The notes below the pieces were generated by a model. The model worked only from the letters and a program-made list of their open reading frames with translations, ran no database searches and had not been told where the DNA came from. Position numbers and translations under genes: made by a program. Source: Bradyrhizobium sp. Y36 (lineage in GTDB: Bacteria > Pseudomonadota > Alphaproteobacteria > Rhizobiales > Xanthobacteraceae). From it: DNA of 64,000 nt. This document shows, one piece after another, positions 36,244-44,188 of this stretch. Location: the NCBI RefSeq assembly GCF_002531575.1, contig NZ_NWTI01000001.1:579501-643500 (forward strand), written 5' to 3'. How positions within the stretch are numbered: position 1 is the stretch's first letter; the number at the start of each line of letters is the position of its first letter.

Positions 36244-38109
36244 ATGGCCAGCCTTTCGGCCCCGAACCATGTCGCCCGTGTCTTGTCCGTCGCCAATCAT
36301 GTGGCTGACGTCGATGCCTCGTCGCGGATCGCCAATTCCTGGCGGCGGTGCCTGGTCAATCACAAGCTCGATCCGGCCCGGCAGGGGCCGCCGCAGACCT
36401 TTACCGAGGCTGAGGTCCGGCATGCCGCCGAGCCGATGGAGCGGCTGATCCGGCTGGCGACGCCGGAGCTCGAGAACCTCGCGCGGGTGCTGCGCGAGGC
36501 CGGCTATTGCGTCAACCTCGCCGACCCCAGTGCGACGGCGCTGCTGAGCTGGTTGCCGGGCGCCTCCGATGCCGACGTGTTCCTGCAATGGGGCGTCTAT
36601 ACCGGCTCGAATTTCTCGGAAAGCTGCGAGGGCACCAACGGGCTCGGCACCGCGCTTGCCGAAGAGAAACCGATCCTGGTGCACCGCGACGAGCATTTCC
36701 GCGAGCAATGGGGCATCTTCTCCTGTGCGGTGGCGCCGCTGTTCGATCCCGCCGGGCGCATCGCCGGCGCGGTGAACATCACCTCGTGCCGCGCCGATCT
36801 CAGCCGCACGGCGCATCAGCTGGCGCTCGCAGTCACGATGGAGGCGACGCGTCGCATCGAGGACGCGATCTTCCGCGATCATTTCCGAAAGGCCTGGATC
36901 GCACGCGTGCCCGGCGATGATGGCGGCGGGCTGATCGCCTATGACGACGACCGGCGCATCGTCGGCGCCTGCCGCTCGGCGCGCGCATTGCTGGGGCTCA
37001 CCGATGGCACGATCGCATCCGGCATCGATCTGTCGCGCTACGTCGAGCTCGACCATCGGGGTATGCGCGGCGCGGACGATGTCGTCGAGCTGCGCCGCGC
37101 CGATGGCGGTGCGTTGGGCCAGGGTCATGTCGCGCCGCCGCTGCGCCCACGGTCCTCCGCGCGCCCGGTGACGCCGCGCCGCGATGCGCCTGTCGGTCGC
37201 TTCGATGCGTTGCATCGGCTCGCCGGCCGCGATCCCGGCATGGTCAAGAGCGTGAAGCGGCTCGCCGCCGTCATCGATCACGATCTGCCGCTGCTGCTGC
37301 AGGGCGAGACCGGCGTCGGCAAGGACGTGTTCGCGCGTGCCATCCATGCCGCCAGCAACCGCGCGCGGAACGATTATGTCGCGCTGAATTGCGCGGCGAT
37401 GCCCGAGAGCCTGATCGACGCCGAACTGTTCGGCTACGAGGCCGGCGCCTTCACCGGCGCGCGGCGCGACGGCTCGAAGGGCCTGATCGTGCAGGCCCAT
37501 GGCGGCACGCTGTTCCTGGACGAGATCGGCGACATGCCGATCGCGCTGCAAACCCGGCTGCTGCGCGTCTTGGAGAACCGCGAGGTCTGGCCGCTCGGCG
37601 CGCTCAAGCCCGTCGTCGTCGACATCCGCCTGATCAGCGCCACCCACCGCGACCTCGGCCGCATGGCGGAAGAGGGCGCCTTCCGCGCCGATCTCTATTT
37701 CCGCCTGCGCGGCCTGGAGGTGCGGCTGCCGGCCTTGCGCGAGCGTGCCGACCGGGACGATATCATCCGCCAGATTGCGCGCGAGGAAGCGCCGGGCTGC
37801 CGGCTTTCCGAGCAGGCCTGGGCGCAGCTTGCGGCGTACTCCTTCCCGGGCAACATGCGCCAGCTTCGCCACATGCTGCGGCTCGCCGGCTGCACGGCGG
37901 AGAACGGCGTCATCACCGATGCGGATCTGGATCTGCCGCCGTTCGGCGGGCGGACCGAGCCCGACCTCGAAGCAGCCGAGCGCGCCACCATCGTCGAGGC
38001 CCTGCGCAAGCACGGCGGCCGCGTGACCGAGGCAGCCCGCGCATTGAAGCTGAGCCGCGCGACGCTGTACCGGAAGATCAAGCAGCTGAAGATCGAGACG
38101 GCGCAGTAG
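36244..38109 (+). CDS. Sigma-54-dependent activator, AcoR/NtrC type
   Basis: An enhancer-binding protein of 621 residues that uses ATP to open sigma-54 promoters. The N-terminal sensory region (about 40-230) includes a GAF domain of the AcoR group (SESCEGTNGLGTALAEEKPI). The AAA+ domain starts near 320, with Walker A GETGVGKD (354-361), the sigma-54 contact loop GAFTGA (401-406, intact) and Walker B TLFLDEIGDMP. A FIS-type helix-turn-helix ends the protein (VTEAARALKLSRATLYRKIK). ATG at 36244 has GGTGGAG upstream. It is convergent with the flavin reductase gene, and sigma-54 promoters are found before the neighbouring monooxygenase gene, its likely target. Confidence 0.95.
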   Translation: MASLSAPNHVARVLSVANHVADVDASSRIANSWRRCLVNHKLDPARQGPPQTFTEAEVRHAAEPMERLIRLATPELENLARVLREAGYCVNLADPSATALLSWLPGASDADVFLQWGVYTGSNFSESCEGTNGLGTALAEEKPILVHRDEHFREQWGIFSCAVAPLFDPAGRIAGAVNITSCRADLSRTAHQLALAVTMEATRRIEDAIFRDHFRKAWIARVPGDDGGGLIAYDDDRRIVGACRSARALLGLTDGTIASGIDLSRYVELDHRGMRGADDVVELRRADGGALGQGHVAPPLRPRSSARPVTPRRDAPVGRFDALHRLAGRDPGMVKSVKRLAAVIDHDLPLLLQGETGVGKDVFARAIHAASNRARNDYVALNCAAMPESLIDAELFGYEAGAFTGARRDGSKGLIVQAHGGTLFLDEIGDMPIALQTRLLRVLENREVWPLGALKPVVVDIRLISATHRDLGRMAEEGAFRADLYFRLRGLEVRLPALRERADRDDIIRQIAREEAPGCRLSEQAWAQLAAYSFPGNMRQLRHMLRLAGCTAENGVITDADLDLPPFGGRTEPDLEAAERATIVEALRKHGGRVTEAARALKLSRATLYRKIKQLKIETAQ

Positions 38110-38164
38110 TGTCGACGGCATGCGGCAAGAGAGGTTAGAGGTCTCTGCCGCGACCACTGATATC

Positions 38165-38253
38165 GTAGGCTGGGCAAAGCGGAGCGTGCCCACGTATTTT
38201 TGCCATCGAGAGAGATCGTGGGCACGGCGCAAGTGCGCCTTTGCCCACCCTAC
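38165..38253. repeat. GTAGGGTGGGCAAAGCG-type inverted repeat
   Basis: GTAGGCTGGGCAAAGCGGAG ... CCTTTGCCCACCCTAC inverted ends with the inner pair CGTGCCCACG / CGTGGGCACG. It belongs to the same family as 7698, 7974, 8246, 49305 and 57924. It lies between two convergent genes and may act as a terminator for both. Confidence 0.85.
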
Positions 38254-38265
38254 AAAGTCGCCGCC

Positions 38266-38835
38266 TTACGAAAAATCGCTCCAGCTCAGATGCCGCGAGT
38301 CGAGATCGCCAACCGTGACGGTGCCGCGCATCTCGCGCGGCGTGTGGAAGCTGCTGCGGAGATAGATCAGCGGGGTCGCTTCCGCGCCGTGCGACACGCT
38401 GCGCACCTCGCCGACGAAGATCGAATGCGTCGTCGTCTCGAACTCCTGCGCCAGCACGCAATCGAAGGCGGCGACGGCGTCCGTCAGAACCGGTGCACCG
38501 GTCACGCCGCGCGTCCACTGGCCGAAGGCAAAGCGGTCGTCGCCGTTGACGCCCTTCTGGCCGCTGAAGGTGAGCGCCAGCAGCGCGTGATCCTCGTGCA
38601 GGAAGTTGATCGCGAACGCGCCTTCCTCGCGGATGCGCGCATGTGCGCTGGCATTGCGGTTGACGCAGACGATCAGTGAGGGCGGCTTGTCCGACAGCGA
38701 GCAGGCCGAGGTCACCGTCAGCCCGGTGCGCTTGCCGTGCTCGGCGCCGACCGTGACCAGCGCCACGGCGCCGGCGCATTGGCGCATCGCCTGCTTGAAA
38801 TCCTTTGCGTCCAGAGGACTGGCGTCGACCGTCAC
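38266..38835 (-). CDS. Flavin reductase component of a two-component monooxygenase
   Basis: A 189-residue flavin:NAD(P)H reductase of the HpaC/flavin_reductase group: RTGLTVTSACSLSDKPPSLI, VCVNRNASAHARIREEGAFAIN (seen in two parts), and a C-terminal LIYLRSSFHTP. It supplies reduced FMN or FAD to a partner oxygenase. The partner is almost certainly the LLM-type monooxygenase encoded 57 bases upstream on the same strand. Both would be made from the sigma-54 promoters at 40.1 kb. Confidence 0.88.
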   Translation of the reverse strand: MTVDASPLDAKDFKQAMRQCAGAVALVTVGAEHGKRTGLTVTSACSLSDKPPSLIVCVNRNASAHARIREEGAFAINFLHEDHALLALTFSGQKGVNGDDRFAFGQWTRGVTGAPVLTDAVAAFDCVLAQEFETTTHSIFVGEVRSVSHGAEATPLIYLRSSFHTPREMRGTVTVGDLDSRHLSWSDFS

Positions 38836-38892
38836 GCGGAAATCTCCGAAATGGAAGCGGGTGCGGCAGATTCGCGCCGCACCCGCGATGCG

Positions 38893-39990
38893 TCAAGCCG
38901 CCTTCTTCGCGGAGCCGAGATGCGCAACGCGCGGCATCACCTCGTTCTTCAAGAGCGAGAGCGAGTGATGCCAGGCCTCGGCCTTGTGCTTGTAGTCGAA
39001 GCCGAACACCAGCAGCACGCCGAAGCCGCCGACCTCGTCGTAGATCTTCTCGATCTTCTCGGCGACGGTCGCGGGCGAGCCGACGATCCAGTTCCGCTTG
39101 GCGCAATATTCGACGGTGACGTCGCTGTCGGGCACGTCGGGTGCGTGCTTGAGATAGTCCTTGAAGCCGAAATGGCCGAGCAGCGGCAGGAAGTACTCGC
39201 CCATCATCCGGCCCATCATGTCGCCGGTCGAGAGCTTCCATGCTTCTTCGTCGGTGTCGGCGACGAAGACTTCGCGCACCAGCCGCCAGTCCGCGCGGTT
39301 CGGCTTGCGACCGGTCTTGGCCGCGCCGATCTCGACGGAGTCCCAGTGGCTCGAGACATAGGCCGGGTTGAGGTTGAGGCTCATCGGAATGAAGCCGCGC
39401 TCGCCGGCGAGCTTCAGCGTGTCCGAGTTCTTCGACAGCCCGGCCACGCCGATCGGCGGATGCGGCGCCTGCAGCGGTTTGATGTGCGGCTTGAGGAAAT
39501 CGAACATCGTGTCCGGCTTGGTCACCGTCCAGAACTTGCCCTTGTGGGTGAACGGGGCGGGTTCGGTCCACAGCTTCAGGATGATCTCCAGCGCCTCGCG
39601 CGTCATGTCGCGGTTCTGGCCGCTCATGCCGTCGACGTTGAACATCGCCCAGTCGCTCGGCAGGCCGCTGGCCGCCACGCCGAAATTGAGCCTGCCCTCG
39701 GAGAGATGGTCGAGCATCGCGACGCGGTTGGCGAGCTCGGCGGGGTGGTGATAGGGCAAGAGGAAGCCGCCCGGCCCGATGCGAAGCTTCTTGGTCTGCA
39801 TCAAGGCCTGCGCGATCAGAAGGTCGGGCGTGGGATTGGGTTCCCAGGGCGCGGTGTGGTGCTCGCCGACCCAGGCCTCCTGATAGCCGAGCTCGTCGAG
39901 CCAGCGCATGACCTGCAGGTCCCAGTCGTTTCCTTCCTTCAGGCCGCACTCCGGCGGATGCGAAGGCATCGTGAAATAGCCGATCTCCAT
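38893..39990 (-). CDS. LLM-class (luciferase-like) flavin-dependent monooxygenase
   Basis: A 365-residue TIM-barrel oxygenase of the bacterial luciferase superfamily. Motifs are EAWVGEHHTAPWEPNPTPDL, LRIGPGGFLLPYHHPAELAN, the RLNFGVAASGLPSDW segment and the C-terminal VGSPATVAEKIEKIYDEVGG. Group members oxidise alkanes, sulfonates, chelators or other organics with reduced flavin from a separate reductase; the substrate here is unknown. ATG at 39990 follows GAGGAAA. The gene leads a - strand operon with the flavin reductase, and its upstream region carries tandem sigma-54 promoters. Confidence 0.9.
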   Translation of the reverse strand: MEIGYFTMPSHPPECGLKEGNDWDLQVMRWLDELGYQEAWVGEHHTAPWEPNPTPDLLIAQALMQTKKLRIGPGGFLLPYHHPAELANRVAMLDHLSEGRLNFGVAASGLPSDWAMFNVDGMSGQNRDMTREALEIILKLWTEPAPFTHKGKFWTVTKPDTMFDFLKPHIKPLQAPHPPIGVAGLSKNSDTLKLAGERGFIPMSLNLNPAYVSSHWDSVEIGAAKTGRKPNRADWRLVREVFVADTDEEAWKLSTGDMMGRMMGEYFLPLLGHFGFKDYLKHAPDVPDSDVTVEYCAKRNWIVGSPATVAEKIEKIYDEVGGFGVLLVFGFDYKHKAEAWHHSLSLLKNEVMPRVAHLGSAKKAA

Positions 39991-40055
39991 GGGTTTCCTC
40001 ATCTGATGTTGACGCGTCTTGTCGCGCGTTGACGGAGTTGAGCAGCCAAGCTTCA

Positions 40056-40070
40056 GCAAGCGCTGTGCAA
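40056..40070 (-). promoter_or_regulatory. Degenerate sigma-54 promoter, copy 1 (nearest the gene)
   Basis: Read on the - strand: TTGCAC-AGCGC-TTGC. The -12 TTGC is intact but the -24 GG is changed to TG, so this copy probably does not work. Confidence 0.5.
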
Positions 40071-40078
40071 GCGCTTCA

Positions 40079-40093
40079 GCAAGCGCTGTGCCA
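40079..40093 (-). promoter_or_regulatory. Sigma-54 promoter, copy 2
   Basis: Read on the - strand: TGGCAC-AGCGC-TTGC, matching the consensus with the required ten bases between GG and GC. Transcription from here would start roughly 75 bases before the monooxygenase ATG at 39990. Confidence 0.8.
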
Positions 40094-40101
40094 GCGCTTC
40101 A

Positions 40102-40116
40102 GCAAGCGGTGTGCCA
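40102..40116 (-). promoter_or_regulatory. Sigma-54 promoter, copy 3
   Basis: Read on the - strand: CTGGCAC-ACCGC-TTGCT, the best match of the three, including the flanking C and T of the wider consensus, with GG-N10-GC spacing. Confidence 0.82.
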
Positions 40117-40197
40117 GTGCGGGGCGGCTTGAAATCGACGAGAAAGGGCTGGTTTGCCCGCACAATAGCCGGTATCCCGGCACAGACCCGCAAGACG

Positions 40198-40238
40198 TCG
40201 TCTCATTGTCGCGAGACGGTGTCCCGGCGGTGAGACGA
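40198..40238. promoter_or_regulatory. Candidate activator-binding region upstream of the sigma-54 promoters
   Basis: An 8-bp inverted repeat TCGTCTCA (40198-40205) / TGAGACGA (40231-40238) encloses TGTCGCGAGACGGTGTCCCG, itself holding a second nested arm (CGTCTC / GAGACG). It lies about 80-120 bases upstream of the promoters, a normal distance for enhancer sites. It also overlaps the dgoK leader. Confidence 0.4.
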
Positions 40239-40250
40239 GGACAGTTTCGA

Positions 40251-41165
40251 ATGACCGAACCCGCTTATGTCGCGGTGGACTGGGGCACCAGCAGCTTTCG
40301 CCTGTGGCTGGTCGATCGTGCCGGCAAGGTGCTGGCCGAGCGCCGCAGCGACGAGGGCATGCTGGCGGCGGCCAAGACCGGCTTCCCCGCAGTGCTGCGA
40401 TCGCACCTTGCGGCGGTCGACGCGCCGGATCATCTGCCGGTTCTCGTCTGCGGCATGGCCGGCGCCAGGACCGGCTGGATCGAAGCCGGCTATGTCGACA
40501 CGCCGGCGCCGCTCGCGGCCGTCCTGAAACAGGCCGTGCGCGTGCCCGGCGAGGCGCGCGACATCCGCATCCTGCCCGGCATCGCGCAGCGCGACAAAAG
40601 CGCGCCGGACGTCATGCGCGGCGAGGAAACACAGCTGCTCGGCGCGCTCGGCCTCGAGGCCCCGGGCGAGGCGCTGGTCTGCATGCCCGGCACGCATTCG
40701 AAATGGGTGCGGGTGGAGGACGGCATCGTCGAACGCTTCTCCACCTTCATGACCGGCGAGCTGTTCAGCGTGGTCTCGCGCGAGACCATCCTGTCGCTCG
40801 CGATCGCGGGCGCCGGCGAGGCCGAGGACGTCGCAAGCTTCAAGGCCGCGGTTAAGGCCGCCTATGACGCACCGGCCTTCGCCGCCAATCTCCTGTTCAC
40901 GGCGCGCTCGCGCCAGCTGCTGTTCGGCGGCACGCCGGCGGCGGCGCGCGAGGCGCTGTCGGGCACGTTGATCGGCGTGGAACTCGCGGCCGGGCTCTCC
41001 GGCGTTGTGCCGAAAGCAGGCGTCGCGCTGATCGCATCGGGCCGGCTTGCCGTGCTGTACCGTCACGCTTTCGACGCGCTGTCGGTCACCGTGCAACCGG
41101 TCGATGCGGATGAAACCGTCCGCCGCGGCCTGTCGATGGCGGCTGCCGCGATCTGGACGAACTAG
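40251..41165 (+). CDS. dgoK: 2-dehydro-3-deoxygalactonokinase
   Basis: Phosphorylates 2-keto-3-deoxy-galactonate at C6 in the De Ley-Doudoroff galactose route. The 304-residue protein shows the family start AVDWGTSSFRLWLVDRAGKV, then SDEGMLAA, VCGMAGARTGW, a CMPGTHSKWVRVEDG motif and FSTFMTGELFSV. ATG at 40251 is used. The aldolase gene that takes its product starts 13 bases after its stop, so the pair forms an operon. The dehydratase (dgoD) and sugar transport genes are not in the window. Confidence 0.93.
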   Translation: MTEPAYVAVDWGTSSFRLWLVDRAGKVLAERRSDEGMLAAAKTGFPAVLRSHLAAVDAPDHLPVLVCGMAGARTGWIEAGYVDTPAPLAAVLKQAVRVPGEARDIRILPGIAQRDKSAPDVMRGEETQLLGALGLEAPGEALVCMPGTHSKWVRVEDGIVERFSTFMTGELFSVVSRETILSLAIAGAGEAEDVASFKAAVKAAYDAPAFAANLLFTARSRQLLFGGTPAAAREALSGTLIGVELAAGLSGVVPKAGVALIASGRLAVLYRHAFDALSVTVQPVDADETVRRGLSMAAAAIWTN

Positions 41166-41178
41166 AAGGATCCTTGCG

Positions 41179-41811
41179 ATGAGCGTTGCCTTTCCGCCGA
41201 TGAAGCGTCCGCTGGTCGCGATCCTGCGCGGCGTCAAGCCCGAGGAGGCCGAGGCCATCGTCGGCGTCCTGATCGAGGCCGGCATGACCGCGATCGAGAT
41301 TCCCCTCAACTCGCCCGATCCGTTCCGCTCCATCGCAACGGCCGTCAAGCTCGCGCCCTCAGGCGTGCTGATCGGCGCCGGCACGGTGCTGACCACGGCG
41401 GATGTCGATCGTCTCAATGACGTCGGCGGCAAGCTGATGGTCTCGCCGAATGTGGATACGCAGGTGCTCGTGCGTGCGCATCAATACGCCATGGTCACGT
41501 TGCCCGGCGTGTTCTCGCCGACCGAGGCGCTGCTCGCCGCGCGATCCGGCGCATCGGGCCTGAAATTCTTTCCCGCGAGTGTGCTCGGCGCCTCCGGCAT
41601 TGCCGCGATCCGCGCCGTGCTGCCGGCCGGCGTGATGATCGCCGCGGTCGGCGGCGTCTCCGATCAGAACTTTGCCGAGTACATCAAGGGCGGCGTCACC
41701 GCGTTCGGGCTCGGCTCCAGCCTCTACAAGCCCGGCATGAGCGCCGCCGATGTCGCCGGCCGCGCGAAGGCGACCGTCACGGCCTACGATCGGGCGATTG
41801 CGAAAGACTGA
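41179..41811 (+). CDS. dgoA: 2-dehydro-3-deoxy-6-phosphogalactonate aldolase
   Basis: Splits KDPGal into pyruvate and glyceraldehyde-3-phosphate. The 210-residue KDPG/KHG-aldolase fold has Glu40 in TAIEIPLNSPDP and the Schiff-base Lys129 in GLKFFPAS. The N-terminal VAILRGVKPEEA and the IPLNSPDP stretch favour the galactonate enzyme over the KDPG enzyme of the Entner-Doudoroff route, as does the dgoK neighbour. ATG at 41179 with an AAGGAT box upstream. Confidence 0.93.
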   Translation: MSVAFPPMKRPLVAILRGVKPEEAEAIVGVLIEAGMTAIEIPLNSPDPFRSIATAVKLAPSGVLIGAGTVLTTADVDRLNDVGGKLMVSPNVDTQVLVRAHQYAMVTLPGVFSPTEALLAARSGASGLKFFPASVLGASGIAAIRAVLPAGVMIAAVGGVSDQNFAEYIKGGVTAFGLGSSLYKPGMSAADVAGRAKATVTAYDRAIAKD

Positions 41812-41921
41812 GCCGCTCATAAACAAGCCGTGAACGCCGTATCGCCCATTGTACCTCATATTGCCGCGATGCCGACGTCTATGCATCGTGTAGTGTGTGA
41901 CCGGCGCAGCAGGAGACCGAC

Positions 41922-43658
41922 ATGGCGATCAACAACGTGGCCGATCTGTTCGTGGAAACGCTCGAACAGGCCGGCGTCAAGCGCATCTACGGCATCGTCG
42001 GCGACAGCCTGAACGCCCTGACCGAGGCGCTGCGCCGCCGCGGCACGATCGAATGGGTCCATGTCCGCCACGAGGAGGTCGCCGCCTTCGCAGCCGCCGG
42101 CGAAGCCGAGATGACCGGCAGCCTAGCGGTGTGCGCCGGCTCCTGCGGCCCCGGCAACCTGCATCTGATCAACGGCCTGTTCGACGCGCATCGCAGCCGC
42201 GTCCCCGTGCTGGCGATCGCCGCGCAGATCCCGACCGCGGAGATCGGCGGCGGCTATTTCCAGGAGACCCATCCGCAGAACCTGTTCCGCGAATGCAGCC
42301 ATTATTGCGAGCTGGTCTCCGATCCGAGCCAGCTTCCCTTCGTGCTGGAGAACGCGATCCGCGCCGCGGTGGGCCTGCGCGGCGTCGCCGTCGTCGCCAT
42401 GCCCGGTGACGTCGCCTTCCGCAGCCCGCCGAAGCGCGCACTGTCGACGACGCGCGGCCTCAACGTGGCGGCGCCGAGGGTGCTGCCGCAGGCCGGCGAG
42501 CTGCAGGCGCTGGCCGATCTCCTCAACGGCGCCGAGCGGATCACCCTGTTCTGCGGCCGCGGCTGCGCCGGCGCGCACACGCCCCTGATGCAGCTCGCCG
42601 AGACGCTGAAGAGCCCGATCGTGCATGCGCTCGGCGGCAAGGAGCATGTCGAATACGACAACCCCTACGACGTCGGCATGACCGGCTTCATCGGCTTCTC
42701 CTCGGGCTATGCCGCCATGCACGCCTGCGACACGCTGGTGATGCTCGGCACCGACTTTCCCTACAAGCAGTTCTTCCCTGTCGATGCGAAGATCGCACAG
42801 ATCGACATCCGCCCTGAAAATCTCGGACGGCGCGCCAAGATCGATCTCGGCCTCGTCGGCGACGTCAAGCTGACCATCGAGGCGCTGTTGCCGCTCCTGA
42901 AAGCGAAGACGCAGCGCAACCATCTCGACGACGCCGTCGCGCATTACAGGAAGGCGCGCGAGGGCCTGGACTCGCTGGCGAAGGGCACGCCCGGCAGCAA
43001 ACCGATCCATCCGCAATATCTCGCCAAGGTCATCAGCGATCATGCCAGCGACGATGCGGTCTTCACCGCCGATGTCGGCACGCCCACGGTGTGGGCCGCG
43101 CGCTATCTCGGCATGAACGGCCGCCGCCGGCTGATCGGCTCCTTCGTGCACGGCTCGATGGCCAACGCGATGCCGCAGGCGATCGGCGCGCAGGCTGCCC
43201 AGCCCGGCCGCCAGGTGATCTCGCTGTCCGGCGACGGCGGCTTCACCATGCTGATGGGCGATCTCATCACGCTGACGCAGGAGAAGCTGCCTGTGAAGGT
43301 GGTCGTCTTCAACAACGGCGTGCTCGGCTTCGTCGCGCTGGAGATGAAGGCCGCGGGCTTCGTCGACACCAATGTCGACCTGAACAATCCCGACTTCGCG
43401 GCGATGGCGCGCGCGATGGGCATCTTCGCCAAGCGCGTCGAGGACCCCGGCGAGCTGCCCGGTGCGGTCAAGGAGATGCTCGCCCATGACGGTCCGGCAT
43501 TGCTCGACGTCGTCACCGCCAAGCAGGAGCTGTCGATGCCGCCGACCATCACCGCCGAGCAGGTCAAGGGCTTCAGCCTCTGGGTGCTGCGCGCGGTGAT
43601 GAACGGCCGCGGCGACGAGGTGCTGGACCTTGCGAAGACGAATCTCTTGCCGCGCTAA
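41922..43658 (+). CDS. poxB: Thiamine-diphosphate-dependent pyruvate dehydrogenase/oxidase, PoxB type
   Basis: A 578-residue ThDP enzyme of the acetolactate synthase/pyruvate oxidase family. It has the cofactor-activating Glu in [19 protein letters not shown], the central FAD-type domain and the ThDP motif [12 protein letters not shown] ... VVFNN. The sequence [17 protein letters not shown] and the [19 protein letters not shown] segment are close to PoxB, which turns pyruvate into acetate and CO2 with electrons to quinone. Acetolactate synthase or another 2-keto acid decarboxylase cannot be excluded. AGGAGA precedes the ATG. Its position after dgoKA, a source of pyruvate, is suggestive only. 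Confidence 0.82.
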   Translation: MAINNVADLFVETLEQAGVKRIYGIVGDSLNALTEALRRRGTIEWVHVRHEEVAAFAAAGEAEMTGSLAVCAGSCGPGNLHLINGLFDAHRSRVPVLAIAAQIPTAEIGGGYFQETHPQNLFRECSHYCELVSDPSQLPFVLENAIRAAVGLRGVAVVAMPGDVAFRSPPKRALSTTRGLNVAAPRVLPQAGELQALADLLNGAERITLFCGRGCAGAHTPLMQLAETLKSPIVHALGGKEHVEYDNPYDVGMTGFIGFSSGYAAMHACDTLVMLGTDFPYKQFFPVDAKIAQIDIRPENLGRRAKIDLGLVGDVKLTIEALLPLLKAKTQRNHLDDAVAHYRKAREGLDSLAKGTPGSKPIHPQYLAKVISDHASDDAVFTADVGTPTVWAARYLGMNGRRRLIGSFVHGSMANAMPQAIGAQAAQPGRQVISLSGDGGFTMLMGDLITLTQEKLPVKVVVFNNGVLGFVALEMKAAGFVDTNVDLNNPDFAAMARAMGIFAKRVEDPGELPGAVKEMLAHDGPALLDVVTAKQELSMPPTITAEQVKGFSLWVLRAVMNGRGDEVLDLAKTNLLPR

Positions 43659-43659
43659 A

Positions 43660-43704
43660 GCATGATCCGGAAAAGTGCGAAGCGGTTTTCCGAGAAGATC
43701 ATGC
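43660..43704. repeat. GCATGATCCGGAAAAGTG-type repeat, copy 2
   Basis: The same inverted repeat as at 26000-26046, starting two bases after the poxB stop codon, so it may act as or near its terminator. Confidence 0.85.
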
Positions 43705-43755
43705 GCAAGCGACAAGCTATGGCGCGATGACGATTCGTCCTGATCTCATCGCGCT

Positions 43756-44121
43756 CTAGCTGCGCTTCGCCGATGGCGCGGGCAGTTGCTCGTGGCGGCG
43801 CTGGAAGCGCTGCCAGTGCAGCACGCTGCCGATCACCAACGCCGGCACGAAGCCGAGCGCGATCAGGAAATGCGGCAGCTGCGTCGGTGAGACGAAGGCG
43901 ATCGCGATGTCCGAGATCAGCCAGAGCGCTGCGAAGATCACCGCGAAGTCGGTTCGCGGACAGCGCAGGTAATAGAACACGGCGGTGATGACGATCGCGG
44001 GGCCGATCGCGACGGCGATCATGACCGCCGTCAGCTCCTTCGGCGTCAATGCGTCGAGCATCATCGAGGCCAGCAGCCAGAGCGCGGCGAACATGGCGAC
44101 GATGTCGAGCGGATGCCGCAA
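43756..44121 (-). CDS. Small four-TM membrane protein with internal duplication
   Basis: A 121-residue membrane protein made of two similar halves: FAALWLLASMMLDALTPKEL (residues 11-30) with a following helix, and FAALWLISDIAIAFVSPTQL (about 63-82) with a following helix. Each half is a two-helix hairpin ending in Tyr/Trp-rich sequence. The start is a TTG at 44121; an ATG at 44094 would trim nine residues. No family or function is recognised. The C-terminus is polar and basic (HEQLPAPSAKRS). Confidence 0.6.
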   Translation of the reverse strand: MRHPLDIVAMFAALWLLASMMLDALTPKELTAVMIAVAIGPAIVITAVFYYLRCPRTDFAVIFAALWLISDIAIAFVSPTQLPHFLIALGFVPALVIGSVLHWQRFQRRHEQLPAPSAKRS

Positions 44122-44188
44122 TCCAATACCTCTCGCGGGAACGCGCTATCGTTGTGGCCGGAACCGCGGCCGTCAAGTCAAAATGCGC

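Larger units (their letters stand above)
40051..40119. repeat. Three 23-bp tandem repeats carrying sigma-54 promoter boxes
   Basis: The unit CTTCAGCAAGCGCTGTGCCAGCG occurs three times with an exact 23-base period (starts 40051, 40074 and 40097). Differences are CAAG for CCAG in the first copy and GGTG for GCTG in the third. Each unit contains one sigma-54-type box on the - strand. Confidence 0.92.
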
